Assembly (NCBI RefSeq): GCF_051148895.1
Contig: NZ_CP154625.1
Location: forward strand, 2,170,001-2,234,000
DNA: 64,000 nucleotides
Source: Terrisporobacter vanillatitrophus
GTDB taxonomy: Bacteria; Bacillota; Clostridia; Peptostreptococcales; Peptostreptococcaceae
Reading direction: 5' to 3'
Position numbers and translations under genes: made by a program. The notes beneath the pieces were generated by a model. It did no database searches. It was given only the letters and a program-made list of their open reading frames with translations, and was not told where the DNA came from. Shown one piece after another: positions 53,411-62,705 of this stretch; position 1 is the stretch's first letter, and each line of letters starts with the position of its first letter.

Positions 53411-53962
53411 ATGCTACTTTTTTCTGATAAAGACGATATAATAGATAAAATTTTGAAAAGTTATGAGGTTTATTACAATGTTGAAAAATGCGAAAATAAA
53501 TGTATTCCGCTTGTAGCTACTTGTGAATTTCATGTTCACAACGAAAAATATGTTCTATCAAAAAAAGCTCAACTTTGGTCTACTGATGCTAACGAATACG
53601 TTTATGTTTTTAAAACAGATACACTTACTAAGGATATGTTTTTAAAATGTAGAGATTATGCTTATGATAAAGGCATGAAAGTTATAGATCCAAAGCCAGG
53701 TCATATGTATTCTTATATTACTACTATTTTTGTATATGATACATGTGATAAAGAAACAGAAAATTTAATAAAAAAATGTAAAATAAGTAAAAACTTTAGA
53801 TTTTCTTTTCATGGTTGGATGGATTTTCATATAGCTTGCATAAATACTAATGAAAATAAAATATATTCAAATAAAAGTGGCAAAGTTACTTCTGATTTTT
53901 TAGAGGAATTATTTTATAAAAAGAATTCTCTTTTAAAAAAATTAAAGAAACAATACAGCTAA
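53411..53962 (+). CDS. Hypothetical protein upstream of cstA
   Basis: Unrecognised protein of 183 aa from the ATG at 53411, seven bases after AAGGGGG; the Tyr-rich N-terminal extension from 53345 is not supported. Features are KAQLWSTDANEYVYVFK, a central MYSYITTIFVYDTCD, and FSFHGWMDFHIACIN. It looks like a soluble alpha/beta protein. It lies 91 bp before cstA on the same strand and is probably co-transcribed or co-regulated. No function can be assigned. Confidence 0.65.
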   Translation: MLLFSDKDDIIDKILKSYEVYYNVEKCENKCIPLVATCEFHVHNEKYVLSKKAQLWSTDANEYVYVFKTDTLTKDMFLKCRDYAYDKGMKVIDPKPGHMYSYITTIFVYDTCDKETENLIKKCKISKNFRFSFHGWMDFHIACINTNENKIYSNKSGKVTSDFLEELFYKKNSLLKKLKKQYS

Positions 53963-54053
53963 GTTATTTAACTTAGTTTTTTAAACTGATAGTTATAATT
54001 TATTTATATATATAACTAAATATTTTTAAACTTTTATAAAAGGGGGTAAGCTT

Positions 54054-55787
54054 ATGAGCGCAGTAACTTTATTATTAATAAGTATTGCTGTATTATTAGT
54101 AGGCTATGTTACTTATGGTAAGTGGCTAGCTGATCAATGGGGAATTGACGAAAAAAAAGTCACTCCTTCACACGAATTGGAAGACGGATTAGATTATGTA
54201 CCTGCAAAAGCTCCCGTACTTCTAGGTCACCATTTCTCATCAATAGCTGGTGCTGGTCCTATTAATGGTCCAATACAAGCAGCAGTATTTGGTTGGGTTC
54301 CAGTTTTACTTTGGGTTTTAATAGGTGGTATATTCTTTGGTGCAACACATGACTTTGGTGCATTATTTGCATCTATACGTCATAAAGGTCAATCTATAGG
54401 AGAAGTTATAGGACAAAATATTGGTGCTCGTGCTAAGAAATTATTTATTATTTTCTCATATTTAACACTACTTCTAGTTGTGGCTGCTTTTGCATCTATA
54501 GTTGCAGATACTTTCAAGGCAACATTTACAGAAACTGGTGCAGTTGATGTGGCTACTAGTGCAGCAAATGCTTCTACAGCAATGATATCAATATTATTTA
54601 TATTAATTGCAATTGCTTTTGGTTTTTTTGTTTACAGACGTAATGCTTCACTAGGTGTTTCAACTGTAATAGGTGTAATTGCAATCGTTATTTGTATAGC
54701 TATAGGTTTAAATTGGCATCCACTATACTTAAATTCTACAACTTGGATGATTATTGTTGGTGCTTATATCCTAGTTGCATCTGTAACTCCTGTTTGGATA
54801 TTACTTCAACCACGTGATTACTTAAGTTCATTCTTACTATATGGTATGATAGTACTTGCTATTGTTGGTATAGTTGGTTCTCATCCAACATTAGATATAC
54901 CAGCATTTACTGGTTTTGTTGATACTGTAGCTCCAACTGGAACATCTCTTGGATATTTGTTCCCTGCCTTATTTGTTACTATAGCATGCGGTGCTATATC
55001 AGGTTTTCACTCTTTAGTTGCTTCTGGTACAACAGCAAAACAATTAAACAGTGAAAAAGATGCTAGACCAATATCTTATGGTTCAATGTTGATAGAATGT
55101 GCATTAGCTGTTATATCTGTATGTTCAGTTGGATATATATGGAAAGATTATGCGGCAGGAACAACGGTAACACCTACTGTAGTTTTCGCATCAGGAATAG
55201 CTGGAATGTTAAGTCAAATACCTGGTCTTACAAATATATACAATATAGTATATTCTTTATTAGTCTTAACAGTTTCAGTTTTCTGTTTAACTTCATTAGA
55301 CACTGCTACTCGTCTTGCTAGATATATGTTCCAAGAATTCTGGTTAGATCCTGGTGAAACTAGAGCTGATGTTAGCGGATTCAAAAAAACTATAACTAAT
55401 CCATACATAGCAACTTTAATAACTGTTGTTCTTGGTATATCTTTAGGTCTTACTGGATATGCAAATATATGGGCATTATTTGGAGCAGCTAATCAATTAC
55501 TTGCAGCTCTTGGTTTACTTGCTATTACTGCATGGCTTGGTAATATTGGTAAAAACAATAAAATGTTATTCTTCCCAATGGTATTTATGTTAGTTGCAAC
55601 TGTTGCTTCTTTAGCATTAACTATAAAAAGTAATGTACTTGCAATTGTGGCAGGAGGAGAAGGTTTAGGATGGTGCTATATACGTACAATACTATGTGTA
55701 CTTCTTATAGCTCTTGCAGTAGTTCTTATGATAGAAGGTATAAGTACTATTAAAAAGCAATTTAACAAAGTAAAACAAACTAGCTAG
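54054..55787 (+). CDS. cstA: Carbon starvation protein CstA family transporter
   Basis: Membrane transporter of 577 aa with about 16 helices. Family motifs are GHHFSSIAGAGPINGP, LLQPRDYLSSF, and CGAISGFHSLVASGTTAKQL. CstA-family proteins take up peptides or pyruvate under starvation. The protein is somewhat shorter than E. coli CstA (701 aa), as in most Clostridia. The start follows GGGGGTAAGCTT. It ends at a terminator shared with the convergent alanine symporter. Confidence 0.92.
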   Translation: MSAVTLLLISIAVLLVGYVTYGKWLADQWGIDEKKVTPSHELEDGLDYVPAKAPVLLGHHFSSIAGAGPINGPIQAAVFGWVPVLLWVLIGGIFFGATHDFGALFASIRHKGQSIGEVIGQNIGARAKKLFIIFSYLTLLLVVAAFASIVADTFKATFTETGAVDVATSAANASTAMISILFILIAIAFGFFVYRRNASLGVSTVIGVIAIVICIAIGLNWHPLYLNSTTWMIIVGAYILVASVTPVWILLQPRDYLSSFLLYGMIVLAIVGIVGSHPTLDIPAFTGFVDTVAPTGTSLGYLFPALFVTIACGAISGFHSLVASGTTAKQLNSEKDARPISYGSMLIECALAVISVCSVGYIWKDYAAGTTVTPTVVFASGIAGMLSQIPGLTNIYNIVYSLLVLTVSVFCLTSLDTATRLARYMFQEFWLDPGETRADVSGFKKTITNPYIATLITVVLGISLGLTGYANIWALFGAANQLLAALGLLAITAWLGNIGKNNKMLFFPMVFMLVATVASLALTIKSNVLAIVAGGEGLGWCYIRTILCVLLIALAVVLMIEGISTIKKQFNKVKQTS

Positions 55788-55820
55788 AATAATTTATAAA
55801 ACAATATTTTTTCATAAATA

Positions 55821-55850
55821 AAGGGTGTATCATTTTTTTGATACACCCTT
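55821..55850. terminator. Bidirectional terminator between cstA and the alanine symporter
   Basis: AAGGGTGTATCA / TGATACACCCTT. The stem is identical to the terminal sequence of the IS element (AAGGGTGTATCA at its right end, outward to inward). Confidence 0.85.
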
Positions 55851-55869
55851 CAAAATTACTTAAGTTATA

Positions 55870-57291
55870 TTACATAGCCTTTTCTTCTATATCATTTTTC
55901 CAATGTTCAATGTTTTCTAATCCTTTTATATTAGAAGCATCAAATACTGGTTCTTTTATTCCAGCTTTCTTTTGATCTGTATAATCTTGTAAAGCTATAA
56001 ATGCATATTTACCAAGTAAAACTATAGCTATTAAGTTTATTATTGCCATTAGTCCCATAAATACGTCTGCTAAATTCCAAACTATTTCAACAGTTGCTAC
56101 TGAACCAAATAAAACCATACCAACAACTAATGCTCTAAATACATTTAAAACTATTTTGTTATTATTCATAAATTCTATATTTGATTGACCATAGTAATAA
56201 TTACCAACTATAGAACTGAATGCAAATAGTAATATACATATTGCTAAAAATACATATCCTATTGATCCTATGTGAGAGCTTAAAGCTGCCTGAGTTAATT
56301 GTATTCCGTCAAGTCCTGCTGCTGAATAATCAGGGTATAACAGTATAATAAATGCAGTACATGAACAAATTACTATCGTATCTGTAAATACACCTAAACT
56401 TTGGATTAAACCTTGTTTAACTGGATGAGTTGTATCTGCAGTTGCCGCAGCATTTGGAGCAGAACCCATCCCTGCTTCATTTGAGAATAAACCTCTTTTT
56501 ATACCAACTAATATCATACCACTCATTGAACCTACTGCCATTTCTCTAAATCCAAAAGCACTTTCAAATATAGTTACTATTATTCCTGGTATTTCTGTTA
56601 TATTAATTACCACAATAAATAATGCAACTAATATATACATAACTGCCAATACTGGCACTATTATTTCAGAAACTTTTGCAACTCTGTGAACACCACCAAA
56701 TATTACCAATGCTGTTAGTATAGCAATAACTACTCCTATTACAAATTTATCTATTCCAAAAGCATTGTTAAATGCAGCTGCTATTGTGTTTGATTGAACT
56801 GCATTAAACACAAATCCAAAACATATTGTTATAAGAAATGAGAATAGCATTCCCATTTTTTTACTTCCAAGACCTTGCTCTATATAATATGCAGGCCCTC
56901 CTCTAAATGCTTCACCATCTTTTATCTTAAATATTTGTGCTAATGTACTTTCCACAAAACTTGATGCTGAACCAATAATTGCTATTAACCACATCCAAAA
57001 TACTGATCCAGGTCCCCCGGCAACAACTGCCATTGCAATACCTGCTATATTACCCGTACCAACACGAGATGCTGTTGATATACAGAAAGCTTGGAATGAT
57101 GAAACTGCCCCTTCTTTCTTTTCTCCCTTTGCTCCATCACCTAAAAGTCTAAACATTTCTCCAAAGAACCTAAATTGTACAAACTTTGTCCTAAAAGTAA
57201 AGTATAGTCCTACTACAATTAGCATTACTATAAGAACTTTGGACCATAAGATATCACTAAAACTTAATACTAAATTGTTTAATAATTCCAT
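55870..57291 (-). CDS. Sodium:alanine symporter (AGCS family)
   Basis: Membrane symporter of 473 aa from the ATG at 57291, nine bases after GGAGG; the longer frame from 57318 starts within the leader. AGCS hallmarks are FQAFCISTASRVGTGNIAG, GGPGSVFWMW, GPAYYIEQGLG, and FSNEAGMGSAPNAAATA. It imports alanine or glycine with sodium. It is convergent to cstA and faces the same pool of amino acids and peptides (inference). Confidence 0.93.
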   Translation of the reverse strand: MELLNNLVLSFSDILWSKVLIVMLIVVGLYFTFRTKFVQFRFFGEMFRLLGDGAKGEKKEGAVSSFQAFCISTASRVGTGNIAGIAMAVVAGGPGSVFWMWLIAIIGSASSFVESTLAQIFKIKDGEAFRGGPAYYIEQGLGSKKMGMLFSFLITICFGFVFNAVQSNTIAAAFNNAFGIDKFVIGVVIAILTALVIFGGVHRVAKVSEIIVPVLAVMYILVALFIVVINITEIPGIIVTIFESAFGFREMAVGSMSGMILVGIKRGLFSNEAGMGSAPNAAATADTTHPVKQGLIQSLGVFTDTIVICSCTAFIILLYPDYSAAGLDGIQLTQAALSSHIGSIGYVFLAICILLFAFSSIVGNYYYGQSNIEFMNNNKIVLNVFRALVVGMVLFGSVATVEIVWNLADVFMGLMAIINLIAIVLLGKYAFIALQDYTDQKKAGIKEPVFDASNIKGLENIEHWKNDIEEKAM

Positions 57292-57493
57292 TCTATTTTT
57301 TCCTCCAATAATATTCATATTTTATTTTTGTTTTATTAATGCGAAAAATGCATAATTTATTTTTATTTCATTCATTTAAGTTAATTATAAGATATATTTC
57401 CCTAAATTACAACATATTTTTGCATAATCCAATTATAAAGTTGCAATTTATTCAACAATACGATAAAAAAAACGTTTTTTGGCTTTTTTGACA

Positions 57494-57546
57494 TAAAAAA
57501 TAAGATACTCTGAAATGTTTTGCAAGATTCATTTCAAAATATCTTT
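57494..57546 (-). terminator. Terminator of the BASS transporter gene
   Basis: AAGATATTTTGAAATG / CATTTCAGAGTATCTT with a T-rich minus-strand flank. Confidence 0.7.
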
Positions 57547-57579
57547 ATTTATTATAATTCTAATTAATTGCTCATAATA

Positions 57580-58542
57580 TTAATCAATACTTTCTTTTAC
57601 TTCTTCTTTGTCTTTCATATTGGCAAAGATATTTGCTATTATTGCTCCTGAAATATTATGCCATACACTAAATATAGCGCCTGGTACTGTAGCCATAGCT
57701 AAATTAGGGAAAGATGTAGTTGCAAGTCCTGATGCAAGACCTGAGTTTTGCATACCTACTTCTATGGCAATAGTTTTTCTCTTAACTACTGGAAGTCTAA
57801 GCATTTTAGAAATTCCATATCCTAATGCATATCCACCGCAGTTATGGAGAATTACTACTACAAATACTACCGCACCTGTAGTTAATATTTTCTCTGAATT
57901 AGCAGAAACTACTGATGCAACTATTAAAACTATAGCTGTTACTGATACTAAAGGTAATATCTTAGATATTTTCTCTGTAGTCTCTGAAAATAATTTATTA
58001 ATTATAAGTCCTAAACCAATCGGTATAATTACTACTTTTATTATGGATAAAAACATTCCAAAGGCATCTATCTCTACCGTTGTTTTTAATAATAAATAAG
58101 TTATTGCTGGAGTTAATATAGGTGCAATTAATGTGGATACTGTAGTCATTCCAACAGATAATGCCACATCTGCTTTAGCTAAATAACTCATTACATTAGA
58201 AGATGTTCCTCCTGGACAAGTGCCCACAAGAACTAGACCTACTAATAATGCATCCTCTAAAGCAAATCCTTTACCAAGTGCAAAAGCTAGTAAAGGCATA
58301 ATAGTAAATTGAGCCAAACATCCTATTATTACTTCTTTTGGTCTTTTAAAAACTATGGCAAAATCACCAGGTTTTATGGTAAGCCCCATACCAAACATTA
58401 CTATCATTAGTAAGTAATTTATCCAAGATGTTTGTATCCAACTTAGAGAAGTAGGTACAAATAAAGCTACTGATGCTACTATAAGTACAATAATTGCCAT
58501 ATACTTTCCAACAAATTTACTTACTTTTTCTAATGTTTCCAT
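57580..58542 (-). CDS. Bile acid:sodium symporter (BASS) family transporter
   Basis: Membrane transporter of 320 aa with about ten helices. GTCPGGTSSNVMSYLAKADVALSVGMTTVST is the family sodium-site region (quoted in pieces: GTCPGGTSSNV, ALSVGMTTVST), and EVGMQNSGLASGLA is the crossing-helix motif. Bacterial BASS members carry organic acids such as pyruvate or ketopantoate, not bile acids. The neighbour ilvD on the same strand 71 bp away suggests a branched 2-oxo or hydroxy acid (inference). The start follows AAAGGGGGAAAGAT. Confidence 0.9.
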   Translation of the reverse strand: METLEKVSKFVGKYMAIIVLIVASVALFVPTSLSWIQTSWINYLLMIVMFGMGLTIKPGDFAIVFKRPKEVIIGCLAQFTIMPLLAFALGKGFALEDALLVGLVLVGTCPGGTSSNVMSYLAKADVALSVGMTTVSTLIAPILTPAITYLLLKTTVEIDAFGMFLSIIKVVIIPIGLGLIINKLFSETTEKISKILPLVSVTAIVLIVASVVSANSEKILTTGAVVFVVVILHNCGGYALGYGISKMLRLPVVKRKTIAIEVGMQNSGLASGLATTSFPNLAMATVPGAIFSVWHNISGAIIANIFANMKDKEEVKESID

Positions 58543-58570
58543 TTATCTTTCCCCCTTTTAAGTTATAATA

Positions 58571-58603
58571 AAAAGCTTTAAAGCTGAAAACTTTAAAGCT
58601 TTT
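58571..58603 (-). terminator. Terminator between ilvD and the BASS gene
   Basis: AAAAGCTTTAAAG / CTTTAAAGCTTTT, perfect 13-bp arms, downstream of ilvD. Confidence 0.75.
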
Positions 58604-58613
58604 AAAATCTGTA

Positions 58614-60275
58614 TTAGAACTCCAATACTGCTCCTCTATCTCCAGAAGTAACCATTTTACTATATCTTCCTAAATATCCAGTAGTTATCTTTGGTTCTCT
58701 TGGAGTCCAAGCTTTTCTTCTTTCTTCTAATTCATATTCAGATACTACCATATCCAAAGTTTTTTCATTTATATTTATTCTTATTAAATCTCCTTCTTTA
58801 ACTAAAGCTATAGGTCCTCCCACTGCTGCTTCTGGTGAAACGTGACCTATAGATGCTCCTCTAGACGCTCCTGAAAAACGTCCATCCGTTATAAGAGCTA
58901 CACTTTCTCCTAGGCCCATTCCTGCTATGGCTGAAGTAGGATTTAACATTTCCCTCATACCTGGTCCTCCCTTTGGGCCTTCATATCTTATTACAACTAC
59001 ATCTCCAGCTACTATTTTTCCACCTTTTATAGCAGCTATGGCATCTTCTTCACAGTCAAACACTCTAGCTGGTCCTTCATGAACTAACATTTCATCACAA
59101 ACTGCTGATTTTTTTACTATAGATCCATTTGGTGCAAGATTTCCTTTAAGAGCTGCAAGGCCTCCAGTTTCACTATATGGATTTTCAATCGGTCTTATAG
59201 TTTCTGGATCTTTGTTTACACATCCTGCTATGTTTTCACCAACAGTTTTTCCAGTAGCAGTTATTAAATCTGTATATAATAATCCCTTTTTATCTAGTTC
59301 ATTCATAACAGCATATACTCCACCTGCTTCATTTAAATCTTCCATATATGTATATCCTGCTGGTGCTAAGTGACAAAGATTAGGAGTTTTTTCACTTACT
59401 TCATTTGCCAAATCTAGTGTTAATTTTACTCCTGCTTCATGAGCTATTGCTGGTAAATGAAGCATAGAGTTAGTAGAACAACCTAGAGCCATATCTACTG
59501 TTAAGGCATTCATAAATGCTTTTTCAGTTAATATATCTTTTGGTCTTATGTTTTTTTCATAAAGTTCCATTACTTTCATGCCTGCATGTTTAGCAAGTTT
59601 TATTCTTTCTGAATATACTGCTGGTATTGTACCATTTCCTTTTAACCCCATACCTATAGCTTCTGTTAAACAGTTCATTGAGTTTGCTGTGTACATTCCA
59701 GAACAAGACCCACATGTTGGGCATACTTTATTTTCAAATTCAGTAACTTCTTCTTCAGTAATATTTCCTGCAGCAAAAGCTCCTATGGCTTCAAACATGG
59801 AAGATAAACTTCTTTTTTCTCCTTTAACACGACCTGCAAGCATAGGTCCTCCACTTACAAATACTGTTGGAACATTTACTCTAGCAGCTGCCATTAAAAG
59901 CCCTGGTACGTTTTTATCACAGTTAGGAACCATAACTAGTGCATCAAGTTGATGAGCAAGTGCCATAGATTCTGTTGAGTCTGCTATAAGCTCTCTAGTA
60001 GCAAGGGAGTATTTCATCCCCTCATGTCCCATAGCTATTCCATCACATACAGCTATGGCTGGAAATACTACAGGAGTTCCACCTGCCATGGCAACACCTA
60101 GTTTTACTGCATCTACTATTTTATCTAGATTCATATGACCTGGTACTATTTCATTATATGAACTTACTATACCTACTAAAGGTTTATTCATTTCCTCCTC
60201 TGTATGGCCTAATGCATTAAATAAAGAACGGTGTGGTCCTTGTTGCATCCCTTTTCTCACATTATCACTTTTCAT
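58614..60275 (-). CDS. ilvD: Dihydroxy-acid dehydratase IlvD
   Basis: Iron-sulfur dehydratase of 553 aa for the third step of valine and isoleucine synthesis (2,3-dihydroxy acid to 2-oxo acid). Cluster ligands are in VPNCDKNVPGLL and CPTCGSCSGMYTANSMNCL; ISRFSG-like and GRFSGASRGASIGH motifs complete the active site. No other ilv gene is near. The neighbours are a BASS transporter and a divergent FadR-type regulator, which is more like a catabolic or uptake locus than an ilv operon. Related sugar-acid dehydratases are an alternative. Confidence 0.92.
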   Translation of the reverse strand: MKSDNVRKGMQQGPHRSLFNALGHTEEEMNKPLVGIVSSYNEIVPGHMNLDKIVDAVKLGVAMAGGTPVVFPAIAVCDGIAMGHEGMKYSLATRELIADSTESMALAHQLDALVMVPNCDKNVPGLLMAAARVNVPTVFVSGGPMLAGRVKGEKRSLSSMFEAIGAFAAGNITEEEVTEFENKVCPTCGSCSGMYTANSMNCLTEAIGMGLKGNGTIPAVYSERIKLAKHAGMKVMELYEKNIRPKDILTEKAFMNALTVDMALGCSTNSMLHLPAIAHEAGVKLTLDLANEVSEKTPNLCHLAPAGYTYMEDLNEAGGVYAVMNELDKKGLLYTDLITATGKTVGENIAGCVNKDPETIRPIENPYSETGGLAALKGNLAPNGSIVKKSAVCDEMLVHEGPARVFDCEEDAIAAIKGGKIVAGDVVVIRYEGPKGGPGMREMLNPTSAIAGMGLGESVALITDGRFSGASRGASIGHVSPEAAVGGPIALVKEGDLIRININEKTLDMVVSEYELEERRKAWTPREPKITTGYLGRYSKMVTSGDRGAVLEF

Positions 60276-60364
60276 TTTATTTCCCCCTGTTATCTTATAT
60301 ATTCTAAATTTTCAAATAATTCATTTTGCAATTAAATATGTTATAATACTATTGTCTATTACAT

Positions 60365-60396
60365 AGTTGTTGGACAACTCCCTTTGTTGTATAACA
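60365..60396. promoter_or_regulatory. Putative FadR-type GntR operators
   Basis: Two nearby dyads lie in the ilvD/gntR divergent promoter: AGTTGT-TGG-ACAACT (60365-60379) and TGTTGTATAACA (60385-60396). They are suitable for a FadR-type dimer controlling both genes. Confidence 0.55.
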
Positions 60397-60461
60397 TAAT
60401 ATTAGTTCTACATATGTATAATGTCAACTGAAATTTTTAAATATACTTTTAGGAGGATTAC

Positions 60462-61142
60462 ATGAAAAGGATAGAACCTTCATTATCTTTACAAATTGCT
60501 GATGATTTAAAAGAAAGAATAATAGTAAAAAAGGAATACAAAATTGGAGATAAGTTACCAAACGAAAATTTATTATCAAATGAACTAAATGTTAGTAGAA
60601 CTACTTTAAGAGAAGCCATTAGAATCCTTGTAACAGAAAATATTCTTGAAATAAAACGAGGTAAGGGAACTTATATTATTAATGATACTCTAGATAATCA
60701 TGATCTTGGAAAACTTAATAATACAGTTTCTGATTTGAAAGATTTACTTGAACTTAGACTAATAATCGAACCTATGGCTGTTTATTATGCTACTAAAAGA
60801 GCCTCTGAAAAAGATGTGGAAAACATTTTACATTATGGTAAGAATGTTGAAGAAAAAATTCTAAACAATGAAGATAGAAGTGAAGATGAGTTATATTTTC
60901 ATAACGCTATTGCCAAAGCTAGTCACAACGCTTTTATTAAAGATTTAATGCCTATAATTAATGAAGCCATTAACAAAGGTGTTAATTTATCTAAGGAATT
61001 TGATAAAATAAATGAATTAACTCTCAGGGATCATAAAATGATTATGAATTTTATAAAGGATAGAAATGCTGAAGGTGCCAAGGTTGCCATGGAATTACAT
61101 ATTATAAATGCCATGACCGTATTTGGTATACAAAGTAATTAA
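60462..61142 (+). CDS. FadR-family GntR regulator
   Basis: DNA-binding regulator of 226 aa. The winged helix (about 10-75) has KLPNENLLSNELNVSRTTLREA. The all-helical FCD effector domain (about 90-220) carries metal-site-like Asp/His residues in LELRLIIEPM, FHNAIAKASHN and LRDHKMI. FCD regulators sense small organic acids. It is divergent from ilvD and likely controls ilvD and the BASS gene. The start follows AGGAGGATTAC. Confidence 0.9.
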   Translation: MKRIEPSLSLQIADDLKERIIVKKEYKIGDKLPNENLLSNELNVSRTTLREAIRILVTENILEIKRGKGTYIINDTLDNHDLGKLNNTVSDLKDLLELRLIIEPMAVYYATKRASEKDVENILHYGKNVEEKILNNEDRSEDELYFHNAIAKASHNAFIKDLMPIINEAINKGVNLSKEFDKINELTLRDHKMIMNFIKDRNAEGAKVAMELHIINAMTVFGIQSN

Positions 61143-61292
61143 AGTTGTTAATAAATTATTTTTCAAAATTTTCTGAAAATTAGTAGCTTTTCTAACCATT
61201 TTTGTATATACTATATTTAAAGTAATAAATAAAGTTTATTGCTAATATAGTTAATTAAAACAAGATTATTCCAAAAAGGAAAGGTGATTACT

Positions 61293-61610
61293 TTGAAAAA
61301 TGAAAAAGAAGAAAATAAGGTTTGTAAACATGTTATAGGGTTTGATCCAATCAAATGTGAATGTAAAACTATTACAATGTGCAATTTACAATCTGGAGGA
61401 AAAACTCTATTTAGCCTTCAAAAATTAATGCAAGGTGTGAGTTTTGATTTAATAAGTTTAAAACTTCAACAATTAGAAGAAATAGGATTAATATATAAAA
61501 GTGTAAACTATTCATATCCTGCTGAGATAAAATACTTCTTAACTATTAAAGGTTGGGAATGTGTAAGATCTTTACGTAGTTATGTGGATGTGGATAGCAT
61601 AGCAGTATAG
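61293..61610 (+). CDS. HxlR-like small regulator
   Basis: Winged-helix protein of 105 aa, starting with TTG at 61293 after AAAGGTG; a GTG at 61284 lies inside the ribosome site. SFDLISLKLQQLEEIGLIYKS and YPAEIKYFLTIKG match HxlR-type helix 3 and wing. Cys residues are in FDPIKCECKTITMC, but not at the redox-sensing position of HypR. A terminator follows. It is the first of two related genes. Confidence 0.75.
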   Translation: MKNEKEENKVCKHVIGFDPIKCECKTITMCNLQSGGKTLFSLQKLMQGVSFDLISLKLQQLEEIGLIYKSVNYSYPAEIKYFLTIKGWECVRSLRSYVDVDSIAV

Positions 61611-61653
61611 GAGATATATTTACAAATGGAGTATACGAATTATCTTAAAGAAT

Positions 61654-61689
61654 AAATGCCAAGTTAATTTTCTTGGCGTTTATTTTTTT
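61654..61689 (+). terminator. Terminator after the first HxlR-like gene
   Basis: AAATGCCAAG / CTTGGCGTTT followed by a long T run. Confidence 0.8.
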
Positions 61690-61810
61690 GTTAAAATTTG
61701 TATCATATTTTTTAATTAAACCTTTTAATAGGATAGTTACCATTTAGTAAGTATTATATTTTATTTTCTGTGTAAAATATATATAAACAATTAGTTAAAG
61801 GAGTATTAAA

Positions 61811-62107
61811 ATGAATAGTCATCATGATATAGTCAACATGGAAAATAATTTTCATCCTATAAGGGGCAAATACAAATCTTCAATAGTTTATAATTTATCT
61901 ACTGGCAGAAAAAGATTTACTGCCCTACAAAGATCCATTGGACAAATAAGCCACAAAGTTCTATGTGAAAAATTAAAAGAATTAGAAAGTGATAATTTAA
62001 TTAATAAAGAATATTTTTATGAATATCCTCCAAGAGTAGAATACTTTTTAACTTCAAAAGGATATGAATATGCAAAACTTATTAAACAATTCGAATTATT
62101 AACATAA
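61811..62107 (+). CDS. HxlR-family regulator
   Basis: Winged-helix protein of 98 aa. RGKYKSSIVYNLSTGRKRF, ISHKVLCEKLKELESDNLI and YPPRVEYFLTSKGYEYAKL are standard HxlR segments. The single Cys (in VLCEKL) is not in the N-terminal position used for redox sensing. The start follows AAGGAGTATTAAA. It probably has its own promoter, since a terminator separates it from the related gene upstream. Confidence 0.82.
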   Translation: MNSHHDIVNMENNFHPIRGKYKSSIVYNLSTGRKRFTALQRSIGQISHKVLCEKLKELESDNLINKEYFYEYPPRVEYFLTSKGYEYAKLIKQFELLT

Positions 62108-62130
62108 AAGCCAAGGAAAAATCCTTGGCT
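62106..62130. terminator. Bidirectional terminator
   Basis: AAGCCAAGG-aaaaat-CCTTGGCTT between convergent genes. Confidence 0.8.
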
Positions 62131-62135
62131 TGAAT

Positions 62136-62615
62136 TTATTTTATATTATCTCTATAAAAGTCTCTTATTTGTGCATATGCATCTTCCAACTTACCATCAG
62201 AGTATTGAAGATTTACATTGTAGTCCCCTCTTACCTTAGTTTTAGGTTGTGGAAATTTTATATTTTTAACTTCCTCACCTTCTTTTCTAAGTTTAATTGC
62301 TAATACATCTACTGGTCTATCTTTGTATGAGTCTTTATCAATATAAATTTCAGATATCTCATACCAAGATATATATTTCCCCTTTGTATACTTTGCTTTA
62401 ATTCCTTCTTTGTTAACAGTAAGAATTGCATTAGGTATAATTAATGATTTAATTAGATAAAGTGTTATTGTTCCAAATATAACTAAACATATTATTCCTA
62501 ATATATAAGAGCTACACAACATCATATATGCACAACCTAAATCAGCAATTATTACTAAAAGTAAATACATCAATATATCTCTTCTTGACCTTTTATATAC
62601 TATTTCCTTTTCCAT
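62136..62615 (-). CDS. STM3941-like membrane protein with PH-type domain
   Basis: Protein of 159 aa from the ATG at 62615 after AAAGGGGGAATATAT; the longer frame from 62675 is not supported. An N-terminal KRSRRDI is followed by two helices (about 13-58), then a small beta-rich domain with ILTVNKEGIKAKY and ISWYEISEIYID, as in bacterial PH-like proteins (STM3941 type). Function unknown. Confidence 0.75.
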   Translation of the reverse strand: MEKEIVYKRSRRDILMYLLLVIIADLGCAYMMLCSSYILGIICLVIFGTITLYLIKSLIIPNAILTVNKEGIKAKYTKGKYISWYEISEIYIDKDSYKDRPVDVLAIKLRKEGEEVKNIKFPQPKTKVRGDYNVNLQYSDGKLEDAYAQIRDFYRDNIK

Positions 62616-62705
62616 ATATATTCCCCCTTTGATAAATATGCATATATTTACATTATAACTGAAAAAATATATCAAGGGATTAAATTCATTTCATATTATA
62701 AATAA

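Noticed and set aside
55097..55408. Short ORFs inside cstA
   Set aside because: They are frame shadows of the cstA coding sequence with no start signals.
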